From Pomacea canaliculata (lineage: Eukaryota; Mollusca; Gastropoda; Architaenioglossa; Ampullariidae), in assembly GCF_003073045.1 (NCBI RefSeq), contig NC_037601.1:12015807-12079806 (forward strand): 64,000 nt of DNA, read 5' to 3'. Shown piece after piece: positions 38,763 to 64,000 of the stretch (its first letter is position 1; every line of letters begins with the position of its first letter). The position numbers were made by a program, and so were the translations under genes. The notes under the pieces are model-generated. The model was given only the letters and a program-made list of their open reading frames with translations, had not been told where the DNA came from and ran no database searches.

Positions 38763-39652
38763 TCATGCATCCTCAAGAAGGCACCGGGTGTCAGATCCAT
38801 CATCATCATCGCATGATGGACTGTCAAGGCACAGAATGCACACAGAGTCTGCATCGCTTTCATTGGTCTCCTTATCTTCGTCTCCTGTTCCTGGCATCTG
38901 CCTGCCAGTGGAAACAGCAGTGACAGCACCATTGTCTTTCTTGTCTTTGTCCACCAGAAGTTGGTTGTCTGGAAATGTATCCATAAGAATAGCACTAGCT
39001 GAATCCTGGCTGCTACACTCCCCAGTTTGATTGCCTTCTCTATCCTCCGATGCAAGAAAATGGCCTTGATGACTTATGGAAGAATGTGGAAACTCAATCT
39101 GTATAGACTCTTCATAGGCGAGATTTCTGTGGTCCCCATACTCATCAGCTTCTGAGTCACTAGAATCATCTGGTGGAAGGATCTGTATCTGTAGTCGAGG
39201 AGTAGACAGGCTAGGACTTGGGCTTGATATATCATCAGACAAGTCCATGAGACTAATCAGATTCTGAATTGCCCGTTCCTCACTGTCTCTTCCACCATCT
39301 TGTGTGTCTCCAGCATCCACATCTCTAGGAAGGAGTGTCTGAGACCTTGTGCTGGAGCCCTCTGTTGGCTCGTGCATCAGGCGCATCACTTCATTCTGAG
39401 CCATGAATTCCCTCACAGCTTCATCATAAGGTCGAGAGGTCAGCATGGCCTCATGATAAGGTGGAGGCGGTGCTCTCCGACGAAACATCTCTGCCTGAAG
39501 CCTGCTCAGTGGTGTGTCAAATCGGGAGCTTCGTGGATGTTCATTTGCACGCAGGGCATAAACTTTGCAAGCACAGCCCAGAGCCAAAACCAGAAGAAGG
39601 GAGCTTATCAAGGAACCAACCACTGCTGCCACAATTACTTTCCTTGCACTGC
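38763..39652 (-). other. last exon of the LRP-like gene: membrane segment and acidic tail
   Basis: The hydrophobic span is followed by a Cys pair (GCACK), basic residues, and a PPPY motif that could bind WW-domain ubiquitin ligases. Long Ser/Asp/Glu stretches follow ([13 protein letters not shown]), then a Cys-rich [14 protein letters not shown] close to the C-terminus. The tail is longer and more acidic than I would expect from the family core. Confidence 0.85.
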
Positions 39653-42600
39653 CTGCAAGTATGAGATAACAAAATCCTACATTGTGAACTATATGTTATC
39701 AAGAACAGAATGACTATTTATAACTAAACTACAAGTGCTTTGTTATTCACCTACTTACGAGTCTTGATATACCCATGATATCCAAATCTGCTTATCCATT
39801 GTTTACCAATTGTATCATATTTAGTCTTTACATCAAGAGTAAAAAATTGATATATTACTATTTTACCTAGCCTGCAGTCAGTTTCATCACTGCTATCGCC
39901 ACAGTCATCTGTTCCATCACAAACCCATCCATCAAGGATGCATCTCTTGTTTGCACAGAGGAAAAGATTCTTTTCAGCAGAGCATTGTTCTTTGTCTGTA
40001 AATAATCAACAATGCTGATGAGAAATGTGAAGTAACAGTTAAATCATCATCAATGACAAAGTTTCTACATAAAATTCTTTGTATTTATCACATAAAAATA
40101 AAATAAGGAACACCAATGAAAAGAAGAAAAAAGAAAGAAGTGGAAAAAGAAGAAAACACAGAATTTTAAAGTTATCTATCATGTTTGATGTTTATTCAGG
40201 GTTAACACTAGGACAGGTTACTTACTGCAGTTCCTTTCATCAGCATAGTTGTCGCAAACTTTGGACCCACTACACCGATCTTGCCTAGTATAACATCTTC
40301 CACGACTCTCACCAAACTCATAACAGCTGAACAAAGACGATGGACACCCATCTGAAGCAGAGGTTAATGTTCTTTCACTTGTCACATAAACACTCCTTCA
40401 AGTCTTGAATGTTCTTTTGAATCATAATCCTCATCATGATCTATAATTATGTTTTATTTCCTATTGACTCTGAGGAAATATTTATTAGGGTGAGTGGCCT
40501 GCTATCCTGAAGTTATTAAACAGCATTCATTATCCATAAAACAGAAGGGATTTTTAGACCCCCAGATATAACTATCGGGTGTAGAGGGACAGTGATAGAC
40601 ATTTGGTTTTTGAAATTTGTCTCTGCAATACAATACCCCTAATCAATGTGCAATATCCTTGGTACTGGCAATAATGTGCACAAGAAAGATCTAGACAGGA
40701 CAAATCAGACTGGTGTGAACACTATGCAACAAGTAAAGATGCTACTCACAGCATCCTCTTTCATCTTGTCCTGATACTGGACAATCCCATATTCCATCAC
40801 ACTGCTGTAGTTCAGTGAAGCATTTGCCATCATCAGGGCCACAAGAAAGCCTGCCCTGTTCACATGTGTCTGTGAAAGAATGGGCATAATTTTATACTTT
40901 TTATAGAAGAACTCTCCTTTTTCTTAAAAAAGCAAAAATACAATTTAAAAAATACATTTGTGTATTCAAATAGTATAACAGTGCATGGCTGTATTCACTG
41001 ACTAATATGTCTTTTACATGCAAAATACTGTTGTTATAAGGAGCTGACTAAAAAGGTTATTTAAAAATTATAGCTGTTTCCTTTAGAACCTTATTTATGT
41101 GATTACCCTTTAAGAATATTTCTCAGAAGCTGCCAGCTGTGATCTATATAAGCCATAACGTACATTTGTAAAGCAGAGTTCAGAGTGTAGTTCATGGTTT
41201 CATGCAGATTTACAACAAGGCAAAGATTATTTTTGTCAAGTTTGCTTCTTTCAGTTACACAGCTTGCTTGGCTCAAAAGCTAGAAAACTTCCTGATTCCT
41301 CCTATTAGTTAATGGGTGCATGATTTTATTTCAGAAAAGGTAGAAAGTGAAGTGAAAGTTGGGTTTCATATACCTCTTGCCATGCCCTAGACTTAGCCAC
41401 TAATTCTTTACTGTTTTTAGAACACTTTAATTTTACTGTCACGATAGCACTCTATTTACTCTCTATACTAAAGCACTATATTTAGTGCCTCTATAGCAGT
41501 AGTAAGTAAAGTTTACTATTATTTTCTACATTATTTACATTATTATTTTCTATTAAAGCACTTGACTATATGACATTTAGTAAGATTTTACTGTCTTTAT
41601 GACACTAGAGTATGTGATTTTTACTTTTTTCCTCTTTAGCACCCACCTCAATAAAAAAGTCATACCTTGAACAAAATACCGTGCAACAAAAGCTTTCCAC
41701 AAGATCTGTGGAGGCCTTGAATAACCAGCAAAGAACTTTATGAACAAGACATTTGATGAGGACACGATGGTATGGACACTTTCATTGAACCAAGCTACCA
41801 TTGGTGCATTCTCATTTGGGCCATCATATACTTCAATATACTGATCTCTCCACAGCTTAAACACTTGGAACTCAAGATTTATGGTCGCCGTTGGATCATT
41901 ATTTTCGATCAACCAACAGGCATCCCTGATGTCAGAGACAAGATATGGGTAAGGAGGCATGCTGAAGTTTCCTTCTTGTTCAGTTAAAATGTGGCGCCAC
42001 TGGTATCCCAATGTGGTATCTGGATGTTGGAATGGAATGTCTACATCTGCATCATGGTAGCTTGATGCTGGTGTTGTGTGATTAGAAGCAGATGTCAAGT
42101 AAAGATTTCTAAAAGAATCTGAAAAATACAAGAATAATACTGACTGAACAATACATGCCATTTACATGCAAGAAAATCTAGCTATATCTAGTGAATATAG
42201 ACAAACTGCCACAAAAAAAAAAAAAAAAAAAAAAAAATGAAAACAGCAAGAACAGAAAAGAAAGATGCACAAAGCACATAAATGCTACTTCTCACATCTT
42301 CTATAACCAAGTCATGATACATGCTAACAATAATGCATAACAATTTATAACTGAAGTCACTTTATATTGAATACTGAATATTCTTCTGATGTTTTATGTA
42401 CTATAGCGCAAGTTTGACTTGTACTGCAACATTCCAACCTCGTTCTGTTTCAGCTATGCATCAAGATCTTTTTATAATCAGCTGATCAAAACAGACATAT
42501 TGTAACATGCAAAACCACAACTGTGGTGTTTATATATTTAAGGTAAAAAGCTGCTTTGTATCAGTTTATATCTAGCACAAAATTTGAAGATGCCGTCTTA

Positions 42601-45600
42601 CTTCTGTCGTCATAAAGTGGTGGATCACAGTTTTTCTCATCTGAGCTGTCCCCACATTCATCATAGCCATTACATCGCCATATTCCCAGAATGCACTTGC
42701 CATTTTCACATAAATAATTATCCCCCAAACATACTGAAGCTGGTTGAGGACCTGTGTAGACAAATGGAGACAGAAATCTGCACAATGGCTGGTAAGATCA
42801 AGTTCACAAAATGAGAATTCATCAGATTAAAGGTAAGAACTAATTATCCCAGATGCAACAAAACTAAGGTAACCTGTTTTTTTTTTTAAATTGAAAGGTA
42901 CAGTACAATGAATTTGTTTCCAAAATGATTTAGTTGTGCTCAGAACAAAATAGTTCATTTACAGGAAATGTAAATTTAGTTACTTCAAACCATAGATTTA
43001 AGGTCTGGACTTAAGCAGCATGTGTTACTACACCACAGCCACACCTCATTGTTAAGACAAGTGCACAGCTAAACTGAACACTACATTATATTTCAATAAT
43101 AGAGTTTAGTTGATTACAAGATACTAATACTAATTCCCAGTATCTTTGTAACTATGTTCAGTTTATGGAAAACAATTCCCTTAAGACTGGTAATATTTTA
43201 GAAAGTGGTTGTAATGCCACTGCCTTTGTGTCACCAATGGGACAGTTCTTCTTAATGATACCTGCTACGAATTATAACAGCAGTTACTGAGATGGAATGA
43301 AGAATGTGTAAAGTGCATGGTCATCAATATCTCCTACCTGCAATGTAGTACAGAAAGAAACCAATGCCCTGTGGATTCGATCCTGTCCTAAATCGGATCC
43401 AAAGGTAATTGTGGATTTCATCAAACCGCTTTATATATGGTTCAGAACTATTGCCACAAACTTTAATCTTGGGAACAGGGCCAATGAGAAGATAATTTTC
43501 TTCACAGTTATCATTGTCTAATGAGCGAGGCAAATCTAGTGTGGAAAAACTGAAAAAAGACAAAGATACAGTTGGCGAGAAAGTTGTACATGGACACACC
43601 ATTTGTAAATTTCAAGAAGTGATTTTAATGCAAGCTAAAATTTAACATGCATGGAAAAAAAATGCCTTTCTTAATTTTATGAAAATATAAAGCATAGATA
43701 AACAAGTACAAAATAAACTATAATATAATGCAAATAAATAAAGAGACCATAATGTTAAACGCACACAGAAATACATATATATATATAAACTCCTTATCCC
43801 TACCCCTTTCAGATGTAAACACCTTTAGCGAAGTTTTCTGCAAGTACATAGGAACTGTCAAAGTGAACAAGAAATTATTAGAAATATACAACTGATGCTT
43901 TTATCAGTTGTTGGTGGGTAACCTAAGTTTGAAGTAAAAGTTCTGAAGCCCCTTGAAAACATTTTTACCTGACAGTAAGCACTTCACCAGGAATACCCCT
44001 GTAGAACCAGAACTTGCAGGTATGAGGTAAGACAGCAGAAGGAAAGTTGTCGTTATTGATGTGACCAGACTTGCTCTTAATATCTGTCCTTGAGCAATCT
44101 TTAAAGACACATAAAAATGTATGTTTGAGGTAAATGCTGGTACTCTTGGTGTGTGTATATGTGCGCATACACACACATCCCCTTGATGCAGATTCACATA
44201 GTATTTGCATACCTATGTTTTTCAAAACGGTTGATTTAAATCTTTGCACAACATAGGAATTATATTATATTGTATGAAGAGATACATTCAAAAATACTTT
44301 CAACATATTATGCTCCAATTATCATTATAAATATATTTTATGAAAGTTAGCAAAACAAATGCCACCATGGTCAGTATAATAGAAATAAGTTTTTCAGCAT
44401 CTTCAACAAGCAATTTATCACCATTCTATAAAGCTTTATTAAAATTACTTCTGATTGTGCTTCCTTGAGTTGAGTAGCAGGTTCCAGACAATATGAAAAA
44501 TGTGGCGATGAAACCTGAAATTTTAAGTGAGAAAATATTAATAATTGAATTAACAATAGTGCCTTGAAAATATCCTATGATTTGGTAATTGTTCCCATAT
44601 TAAGTTTCATTTAAACAGTTTTTCAAAACATACAACTAAAATGGCTTTGAATACAGATGATTATGTGCATAACAACAGGTTCCCCATTGCTTATAAACAT
44701 GCATAAATCACAAAAGAGCAAACCAAATTATGTAAAGAAAGTTTGATAAGAAGGATCTGAAAATATACATGATCTGGTGTCAGGTGTTCAAAAATATCAA
44801 AGTGTAAGTTATATGTATCAATGCATAAAGATTCATAACACTGATGTTATGAATAGGAATCAAGATCACAACAATATTAACTTTTTTTCCCTATGGTTGG
44901 TTGATAAAACAGCAATTCCATCTCGGATTCTGATACTTCCTAGCAAATTAAATGGCATTTGAAAACTTTTTGCACTTTATAGAGGAAAATCTCTGACAAC
45001 AGATGGCTTTCTTGCACATAACTCTGTGCACTTTACATGCCATATAAGGGATGACTGTTACCTTTATTGTTCAGTTTCAACTTTATAGTGGATCGAGATA
45101 TCTACCCACTAACTTAATGAGGAACCAATATGATTCAAAGATTTTCCTCTATCAACCCATGCTAAAGGTAAGGTGTTTAAGGCTATTATTTTATGTTTAC
45201 TTTCAAGCACCTCTCTGCATAACTTCACCTCCTAGAGCTTACCTGTTATTTGTTATCACGATGAATTGCTTTAATAAAATAGAATATCCTAGACCAAAAC
45301 ACATTTAACTCAATTCGTTAGTATACTTACATTCTTATCTTAAGAAAAGTATGTTTAGATCAATGTAAATAATGAGCATAAACAAATAATGTCCCCGGAT
45401 TCATTAACTAGCGAACTGAGATAATTGGTACATATTATCCTACACCATAATAATCTTACCTTTAAATGTACCCATTTCAAGGTGCATATCACAAATATAT
45501 ATCCTTTTAGGGTGTTTGATGAACTGTTGACAAAGAGCCGTTGGTAATGTCCTTGTCAACCAGGATAATTTTTACGCCGTCTTCCAGGAAGCCATTTTTA
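38763..45600 (-). CDS. LRP3/LRP10/LRP12-like CUB and LDL-receptor class A membrane receptor
   Basis: Minus-strand exons: 44098-43969, 43549-43338, 42751-42602, 42118-41666, 40869-40750, 40351-40226, 39995-39867, 39652-38763 (TGA). Borders are GT-AG and phases agree, about 736 residues without the N-terminus. Order: CUB1 (two exons), LDLa, CUB2 (one 453-nt exon), three LDLa modules, a membrane segment ([20 protein letters not shown]), and a tail of about 260 residues. LDLa modules carry the calcium-binding end, as in [10 protein letters not shown] and [10 protein letters not shown]. The start of the tail, [11 protein letters not shown] then [20 protein letters not shown], matches the LRP3/10/12 group. 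These are type I endocytic or trafficking receptors. Vertebrate LRP12 has two LDLa modules between its CUBs; only one was found here. The signal-peptide exon is not settled: a phase-compatible candidate ends at 45,460 (encoding [15 protein letters not shown]), with its beginning unknown. Confidence 0.88.
39867..40869 (-). other. three consecutive LDL-receptor class A modules
   Basis: Exons 40869-40750, 40351-40226 and 39995-39867 each encode one module with phase 1 borders. The first ends SGQDERGC, the second DNYADERNC and the third GDSSDETDC. The middle one departs most from the consensus (VCDNYADE for the acidic loop). Confidence 0.85.
41666..44098 (-). other. two CUB domains with one LDLa module between
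   Basis: CUB1 spans exons 44098-43969 and 43549-43338 and contains [12 protein letters not shown] then [11 protein letters not shown], a typical final CUB strand. LDLa1 is 42751-42602. CUB2, 42118-41666, contains [15 protein letters not shown] and [10 protein letters not shown]. The exon borders between modules are phase 1. Confidence 0.85.
42212..42237. repeat. poly-A tract in an intron of the LRP-like gene
   Basis: About 26 consecutive A residues. No recognisable retrotransposed body lies upstream. Confidence 0.8.
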
Positions 45601-46229
45601 TCCGCGCACTATCGCTGAGAGTTATCCTTCTTGCCCGGGTGCTTAGCGATCGTTTGCGTCATTGTGTCAAATAAAATTAAAAAACACCCGCTGTATTCCG
45701 AGTATCCGTGGGCAAGCAGGCTGATAACAGCGGTTTATAAAAGGGTATGTGCTCAATGCTGGCAATAAACTTTGTCCTTACAGAGAGAATATCAACCGTT
45801 TTATCTCCGATGTACTGACAACATCTCGCGAGTTACTGTTCTTGACTAAGGAATGAAGTTGTGAAAATTAATTAGTGATAAGTCGATGATTGGGAAAGTT
45901 AAGACCGCGTTTAGCGATACCCATGCAACCACCCCAAGGGTGGAGTGCATATGCATTTCACAAAGTGCAAGAGATCCAAGTTGCACTGATAAAGTGGAGG
46001 ACCAGCCTTTGCTTGAACCTCAAGAATATTCACAGTCAAATGTCACTTGTTTATAAACATGAATAAACTTTTCTGTGCATTATCATCAAGTCCTTGAGCC
46101 AGATTTACTGAAGGGTCATATTTGACGATATTGCGATTAGCTGTCGCCTGCTTTCTCTGTTCTTCTCAAAAGGAGCGATATTAATAGATCGTCTTTAGGA
46201 TATGTACCAATTAAGGCCTGACAGGTCTT
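45461..46229. other. 5' flank of the LRP-like gene
   Basis: GC content rises around 45,590-45,680, which fits a promoter or first-exon area of the minus-strand receptor gene. No separate gene seen. Confidence 0.35.
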
Positions 46230-46234
46230 TTATG

Positions 46235-46575
46235 CAGTGGTGTACCGTGTGGGAAGATTCTTGGCTTTTGTGTGGGGGGGGGGGGGGGGGGCAGGGCCGT
46301 GCTTAGGGGCAGGCGGACGAGCATCTGCCTAGGGCCCGCGCTTTTGATTGATATGGTAACTAGGCATATGGAAGTGTAGTCAGCCGTGGCGTGAGGGCTC
46401 CGCACATGCCCTTTGCCTCGGGCCCCGCGGGGGCTAAGAACGGGCCTGGGGGGGGGGGGGCAAACTCCATGCTGACAATGAACGACGTTCACATTCTTGC
46501 CTCATCGGTATCTTATTTTTGAGGAGGCGGAGGCGCCCCCATCCCTTGCCCGTCTGGTTCCTATATACGCCACTG
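46235..46575. mobile_element. hAT-like MITE interrupted by a second MITE
   Basis: The left end is CAGTGGTGTACC and the right end TATATACGCCACTG, inverted relatives, flanked on both sides by TTATG (46,230-46,234 and 46,576-46,580). The interior matches the solo copy at 19.3 kb. At a G tract it is split by the element at 46,292-46,448. hAT elements usually duplicate 8 bp; only 5 bp match here, so the superfamily is tentative. Confidence 0.7.
46292..46448. mobile_element. inner MITE with 15-bp inverted ends
   Basis: Left end CAGGGCCGTGCTTAG, right end CTAAGAACGGGCCTG; 13 of 15 positions pair as inverted repeats. It is flanked by 18 G on the left and 12 G on the right, as expected if it entered a G run and duplicated part of it. 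157 bp, non-coding. Confidence 0.75.
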
Positions 46576-46580
46576 TTATG

Positions 46581-47042
46581 TACGGTCCTTCGGCAAGGGT
46601 GAATTAGGGTACATGTATTTAATAATAATAAAAGGATCATGCAGGATAATCATTGTAAATTTTAGTGATCCTAAAATATCATACCAATTCAACTTGTGTC
46701 TATTTACTATTCTCACTCATAGTTCATCGTTGGACAACGTAGACTATATTCTCCTTCTGTTAGTGTTCAAGACTCGCTCGCATGTATAGAAGATGGAGAT
46801 CGATGACCAAATAGCCTGATTAGTCGAGAATAGTCGAGAGACGTTGTCATTTCAGATGTTGTCGCCATTCCAGATGTGTTTCAGTGTAGTGAGTGCTGCT
46901 GTTTAAGCTTCTGAGACAGTTGAGCTAAACAATTTAAGACTGAGGGCAATCTATATAGCTTCTATTCATTGACTTTGATGTCATAGGTGATGTCGCTGAT
47001 GTTGTTGGCTTGGTCCTGTTGGCGTTGATCTCTATGTCGCAG
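46581..47042. other. intergenic spacer between transposons
   Basis: No gene or repeat recognised. Confidence 0.4.
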
Positions 47043-47044
47043 TA

Positions 47045-47743
47045 CAGTGATACCTCGGTTCTCGAACATAATTCGTTACGGGAGGACGGTCGAGAACCAA
47101 ATTGTTCGAGAACCGAAGCAATGAAACCCATAGGAAATAATGGAAACTGGATTAATTCGTTCCAAGCCCCAGAAAATGCCTATTTACTGGCCTAATTTGT
47201 ATATAATGTAGAAAAACATGAGTCTCAACAAGAAATAAGAAATAAAAGTGTATTATTAAAAAATAAAATAAAATAAAAATGTACTGTACAGTACAGTAAA
47301 TTGTGTTTCATTTACTGTACCTGTACCAAACTTTATGGCAGGAGGGAATGAATGTGGAGGGAGGAGGGAAGGGGGATGGTTATTGCTTTGAAGGGGAGTC
47401 CTCTTCAATAAAAACAGAGGGTAACAGCTCTTCGGGTGTTTCTGTTCTCTGTATCTTTTGCTGAGGAGAATCAGAATCTTGCTCTGCAGTTGCTTGTCTG
47501 ATTTCTTTACGGAAGAATTTGTCAATTGTTTGCTGTTTTTTTCTCCTCTGCACTCACACTGATGACGCAAGCAGGCGCACTGGGCAGAATGAACGCCATT
47601 CGGCTCAACTCGGCTCATCTCGGACGTTCGGATGTTCGAGTTCCAAATATTTGTTCGGATTCCAAGACAAAATTTTCTCGAATTTCCTGGTCGAATACCG
47701 ATTTGGTCGAAAGTCAAGGCGTTCGAGAACCGAGGTATCACTG
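47045..47743 (-). mobile_element. internally deleted Tigger/pogo-type DNA transposon
   Basis: Perfect 23-bp inverted ends: CAGTGATACCTCGGTTCTCG plus AAC at 47,045-47,067, and its exact reverse complement at 47,721-47,743. TA flanks both sides (47,043-47,044 and 47,744-47,745), the usual Tc1/mariner/pogo target duplication. Subterminal repeats of GTTCGAGAACC type sit inside both ends. At 699 bp it is far shorter than an autonomous copy, but it keeps the end of a transposase gene. Confidence 0.85.
47380..47567 (-). pseudogene. C-terminal remnant of a Tigger/pogo (TIGD-like) transposase
   Basis: The minus-strand frame reads RRKKQQTIDKFFRKE, then a polar Asp/Ser/Glu-rich tail to a TAA at 47,382-47,380. 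The QxTxDxFF pattern near the C-terminus is typical of Tigger/Jerky-type DDE transposases. The catalytic DDE part and the DNA-binding part are gone, so it is inactive. Confidence 0.65.
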
Positions 47744-47745
47744 TA

Positions 47746-49504
47746 TAATGTTTCTGAAGGCAAGATCGGCAAGCTCTTGTTCTTTGCCTTCTTACACATC
47801 TATGTCATCGGCAGTAGTCTTATCCCTTTCTTATTTTTTGCATGTGAATTGCTGGATTTACCACATTCTTAAAGGCATCTAGTCCATCTATGAACGGGTA
47901 TATCGGTGAATAAAAAAAAAACACAAAAAGAGGACACTAACCAAAGCAAGCCGATTTAATAAGCTATCAAGAATCTTGAAAATAGTTTTTCATAGTATAC
48001 GTTTAAACGAAGTGAACTACAGCAATGGATTGTACTTATTTCAACCTTCAGTTGTACATATTTCGACTTGGATTAGATGTATTTCAAACTTATTGTAGAT
48101 ATTTAAGTCGTCCACTGTCTGTTTTGTTGTTCGCCGAAGAAATCTTATCAGCTGAAAACAGGAAGACCGGTGGCCAGTTTTTGCAACCACATCTGTTCGA
48201 GGTTCAAGGCTTTTTTGGTCTTGGTGACTAGGTCAGAAAAACTTCACATTCTATAATCTTAACTACTCTATTAATTAAATTAATAGTATCTATCTGTTAA
48301 CGACGACGACGACGATGACGACGACGCCGACGACAACGACGACGACGACGACGTGGATCAGGTGTGCATCGGATAAAGAATTGGGAAAAGTGTTGAGTAT
48401 ATACACGCACAAAAACAATACAACACAATCTTCAAGTGTCGTCAGATGTAATGGGGATATAGGAATCAATCTGAAACTCGCAGACAAGGTAACAGCACCG
48501 GATGTACAAAATCAGATCTTAAAAAAATTGCGACAGGAAACCGAAATCCTTTGTAGAATGACAAGGATGATGATAAATGAGGGCAGATAAATAAAGTACG
48601 ACCATGAATGACAATATTTCTCAAAAAACATGAAGGCGGGTCAAAGGACCCTATGACCTCAAGAAGTCAGAAAAAAGATAATGCAGTCCGGATCTTTTGA
48701 CTGATTTACTGAGACAAGTGCCATTCACTAACGGCAAGAAAAATAAGTGTTGATACCCACGAGAAAAAAAAATCAAAATTATTTGTTGTCTGCAAGATGA
48801 GATAGCAAAGCTTGTATCTATATATAAGTATAGTCTTCAACGATCTGTAAAAGCCAAGTACGAGCAAGTATTGACATATATTTGTATATACTGGTATATT
48901 TAAAAAAATTATCACCATAAAGAAGTATGCCAGAAATAGCCACATATTCGACACATTGTTAAGAAGATTATTAACAAAGACAATAAATGGTTAGCACCAT
49001 TCATGACAGTGATTGCAATGTCAGCAATACATCTGTTAAAATAATTCGTATGAATTAAAAAAAAAAGTAGAGTAGATGGGAAAGAAAAACAGGAATGAAG
49101 GGAGGGCTGAAGGGATATACATATATAGATACACAAAGAAATATATATATAGAGAAAGAAAAAAATGTTAGGGGAGAGACAGGGATAGTGCATAGTACAG
49201 GCCATTGACAATCTTTGCTCGGTACCCGCCATATCTGAAATTCCTTATCTTCCTCTGTAACTGGGACTTTGTCCACGTGACTGACCCGTATATAGTGCAA
49301 CGGAGCTTACTTAATTTTAAGACATCTGCAACATCTGTCTGTAGGCTAAGTATTGTTAGTAAAGGCAGTCTGTCGGCCATCAAAGTGTCATCGTTACACC
49401 TACCTAGTGTAAGGAATCATTGAGGGGGAGGGGAAAAGAACCATCCGGGCTGCGGACAACCTAAGACGCCATTGAAGACTCGTTTGGAAGGACAGATCAT
49501 CGCC
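47746..49504. other. 5' region of the VWA matrix gene
   Basis: No gene is supported. It contains a GAC/GTC trinucleotide repeat at 48,301-48,353, and open frames through it are repeat artefacts. The promoter of the plus-strand matrix gene should lie towards 49.2-49.5 kb, but no clear TATA was chosen. Confidence 0.4.
48301..48353. repeat. GAC trinucleotide repeat
   Basis: About 17 units of GAC/ACG with a few substitutions. Confidence 0.85.
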
Positions 49505-63954
<14,450 letters not shown>

Positions 63955-64000
63955 GTAAGTGATGCTGCGCGCGCACAAGCGGGACGTCGACGTGGGGTCA

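Noticed and set aside
47256-47882. several overlapping open frames in the Tigger-like element
   Set aside because: Only the minus-strand frame carrying QQTIDKFF has family features; the others are shadows of the subterminal repeats.
48300-48590. open frames through the GAC repeat
   Set aside because: The Thr, Val or Asp runs come from the trinucleotide repeat; no splice partner or known motif was found.

Overview
The window is animal nuclear DNA. Its genes are split into many short exons by GT-AG introns of roughly 130 bases to 4 kb. The sequence between genes is AT-rich and holds microsatellites, tRNA-derived SINEs and short inverted-repeat DNA transposons. The protein families (RAB5IF, acid phosphatase type 7, an LRP3/10/12-type receptor, and a VWA/ShKT/VWC matrix protein) together with the SINE types suggest an invertebrate, most likely a mollusc and perhaps a gastropod. 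That placement is inference. No bacterial, organellar or viral gene block was seen, and no retroviral or LTR element was recognised.

Layout. Bases 1-15,370 contain no gene I can defend; they hold microsatellites, two SINE copies and a 27-bp tandem repeat. RAB5IF (minus strand, four exons, 19,953-16,282) has complete splicing phases; its introns carry a small inverted-repeat transposon and a SINE. An acid phosphatase type 7-like gene (plus, six exons, 22,125-25,695) has all five metallophosphatase motifs, but its reading frame changes about three times inside the first two exons. A 13-exon gene (plus, 28,029-34,895) encodes a 526-residue protein with two PBZ zinc fingers, a SWIM zinc finger and a minimal ATP-dependent DNA ligase core. 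Convergent to it, an LRP3/10/12-like receptor lies on the minus strand (about 45,600-38,763): two CUB domains, four LDL-receptor class A modules, one membrane segment and a long acidic tail with a PPPY motif. A transposon-rich gap (46.2-47.8 kb) holds a nested pair of short inverted-repeat elements and an internally deleted Tigger/pogo-type transposon. The right end, 49,505 to the window edge, is a large secreted matrix gene: signal peptide, two VWA domains, three ShKT domains and six VWC modules over 27 exons, continuing past the window.

The genes do not form one pathway. The most striking object is the PBZ-PBZ-SWIM-ligase gene: poly(ADP-ribose)-binding fingers fused to a small ligase core suggest a ligase that could be guided to PARP-marked DNA breaks. 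The exon structure and motifs are read directly from the sequence; the role is inference.
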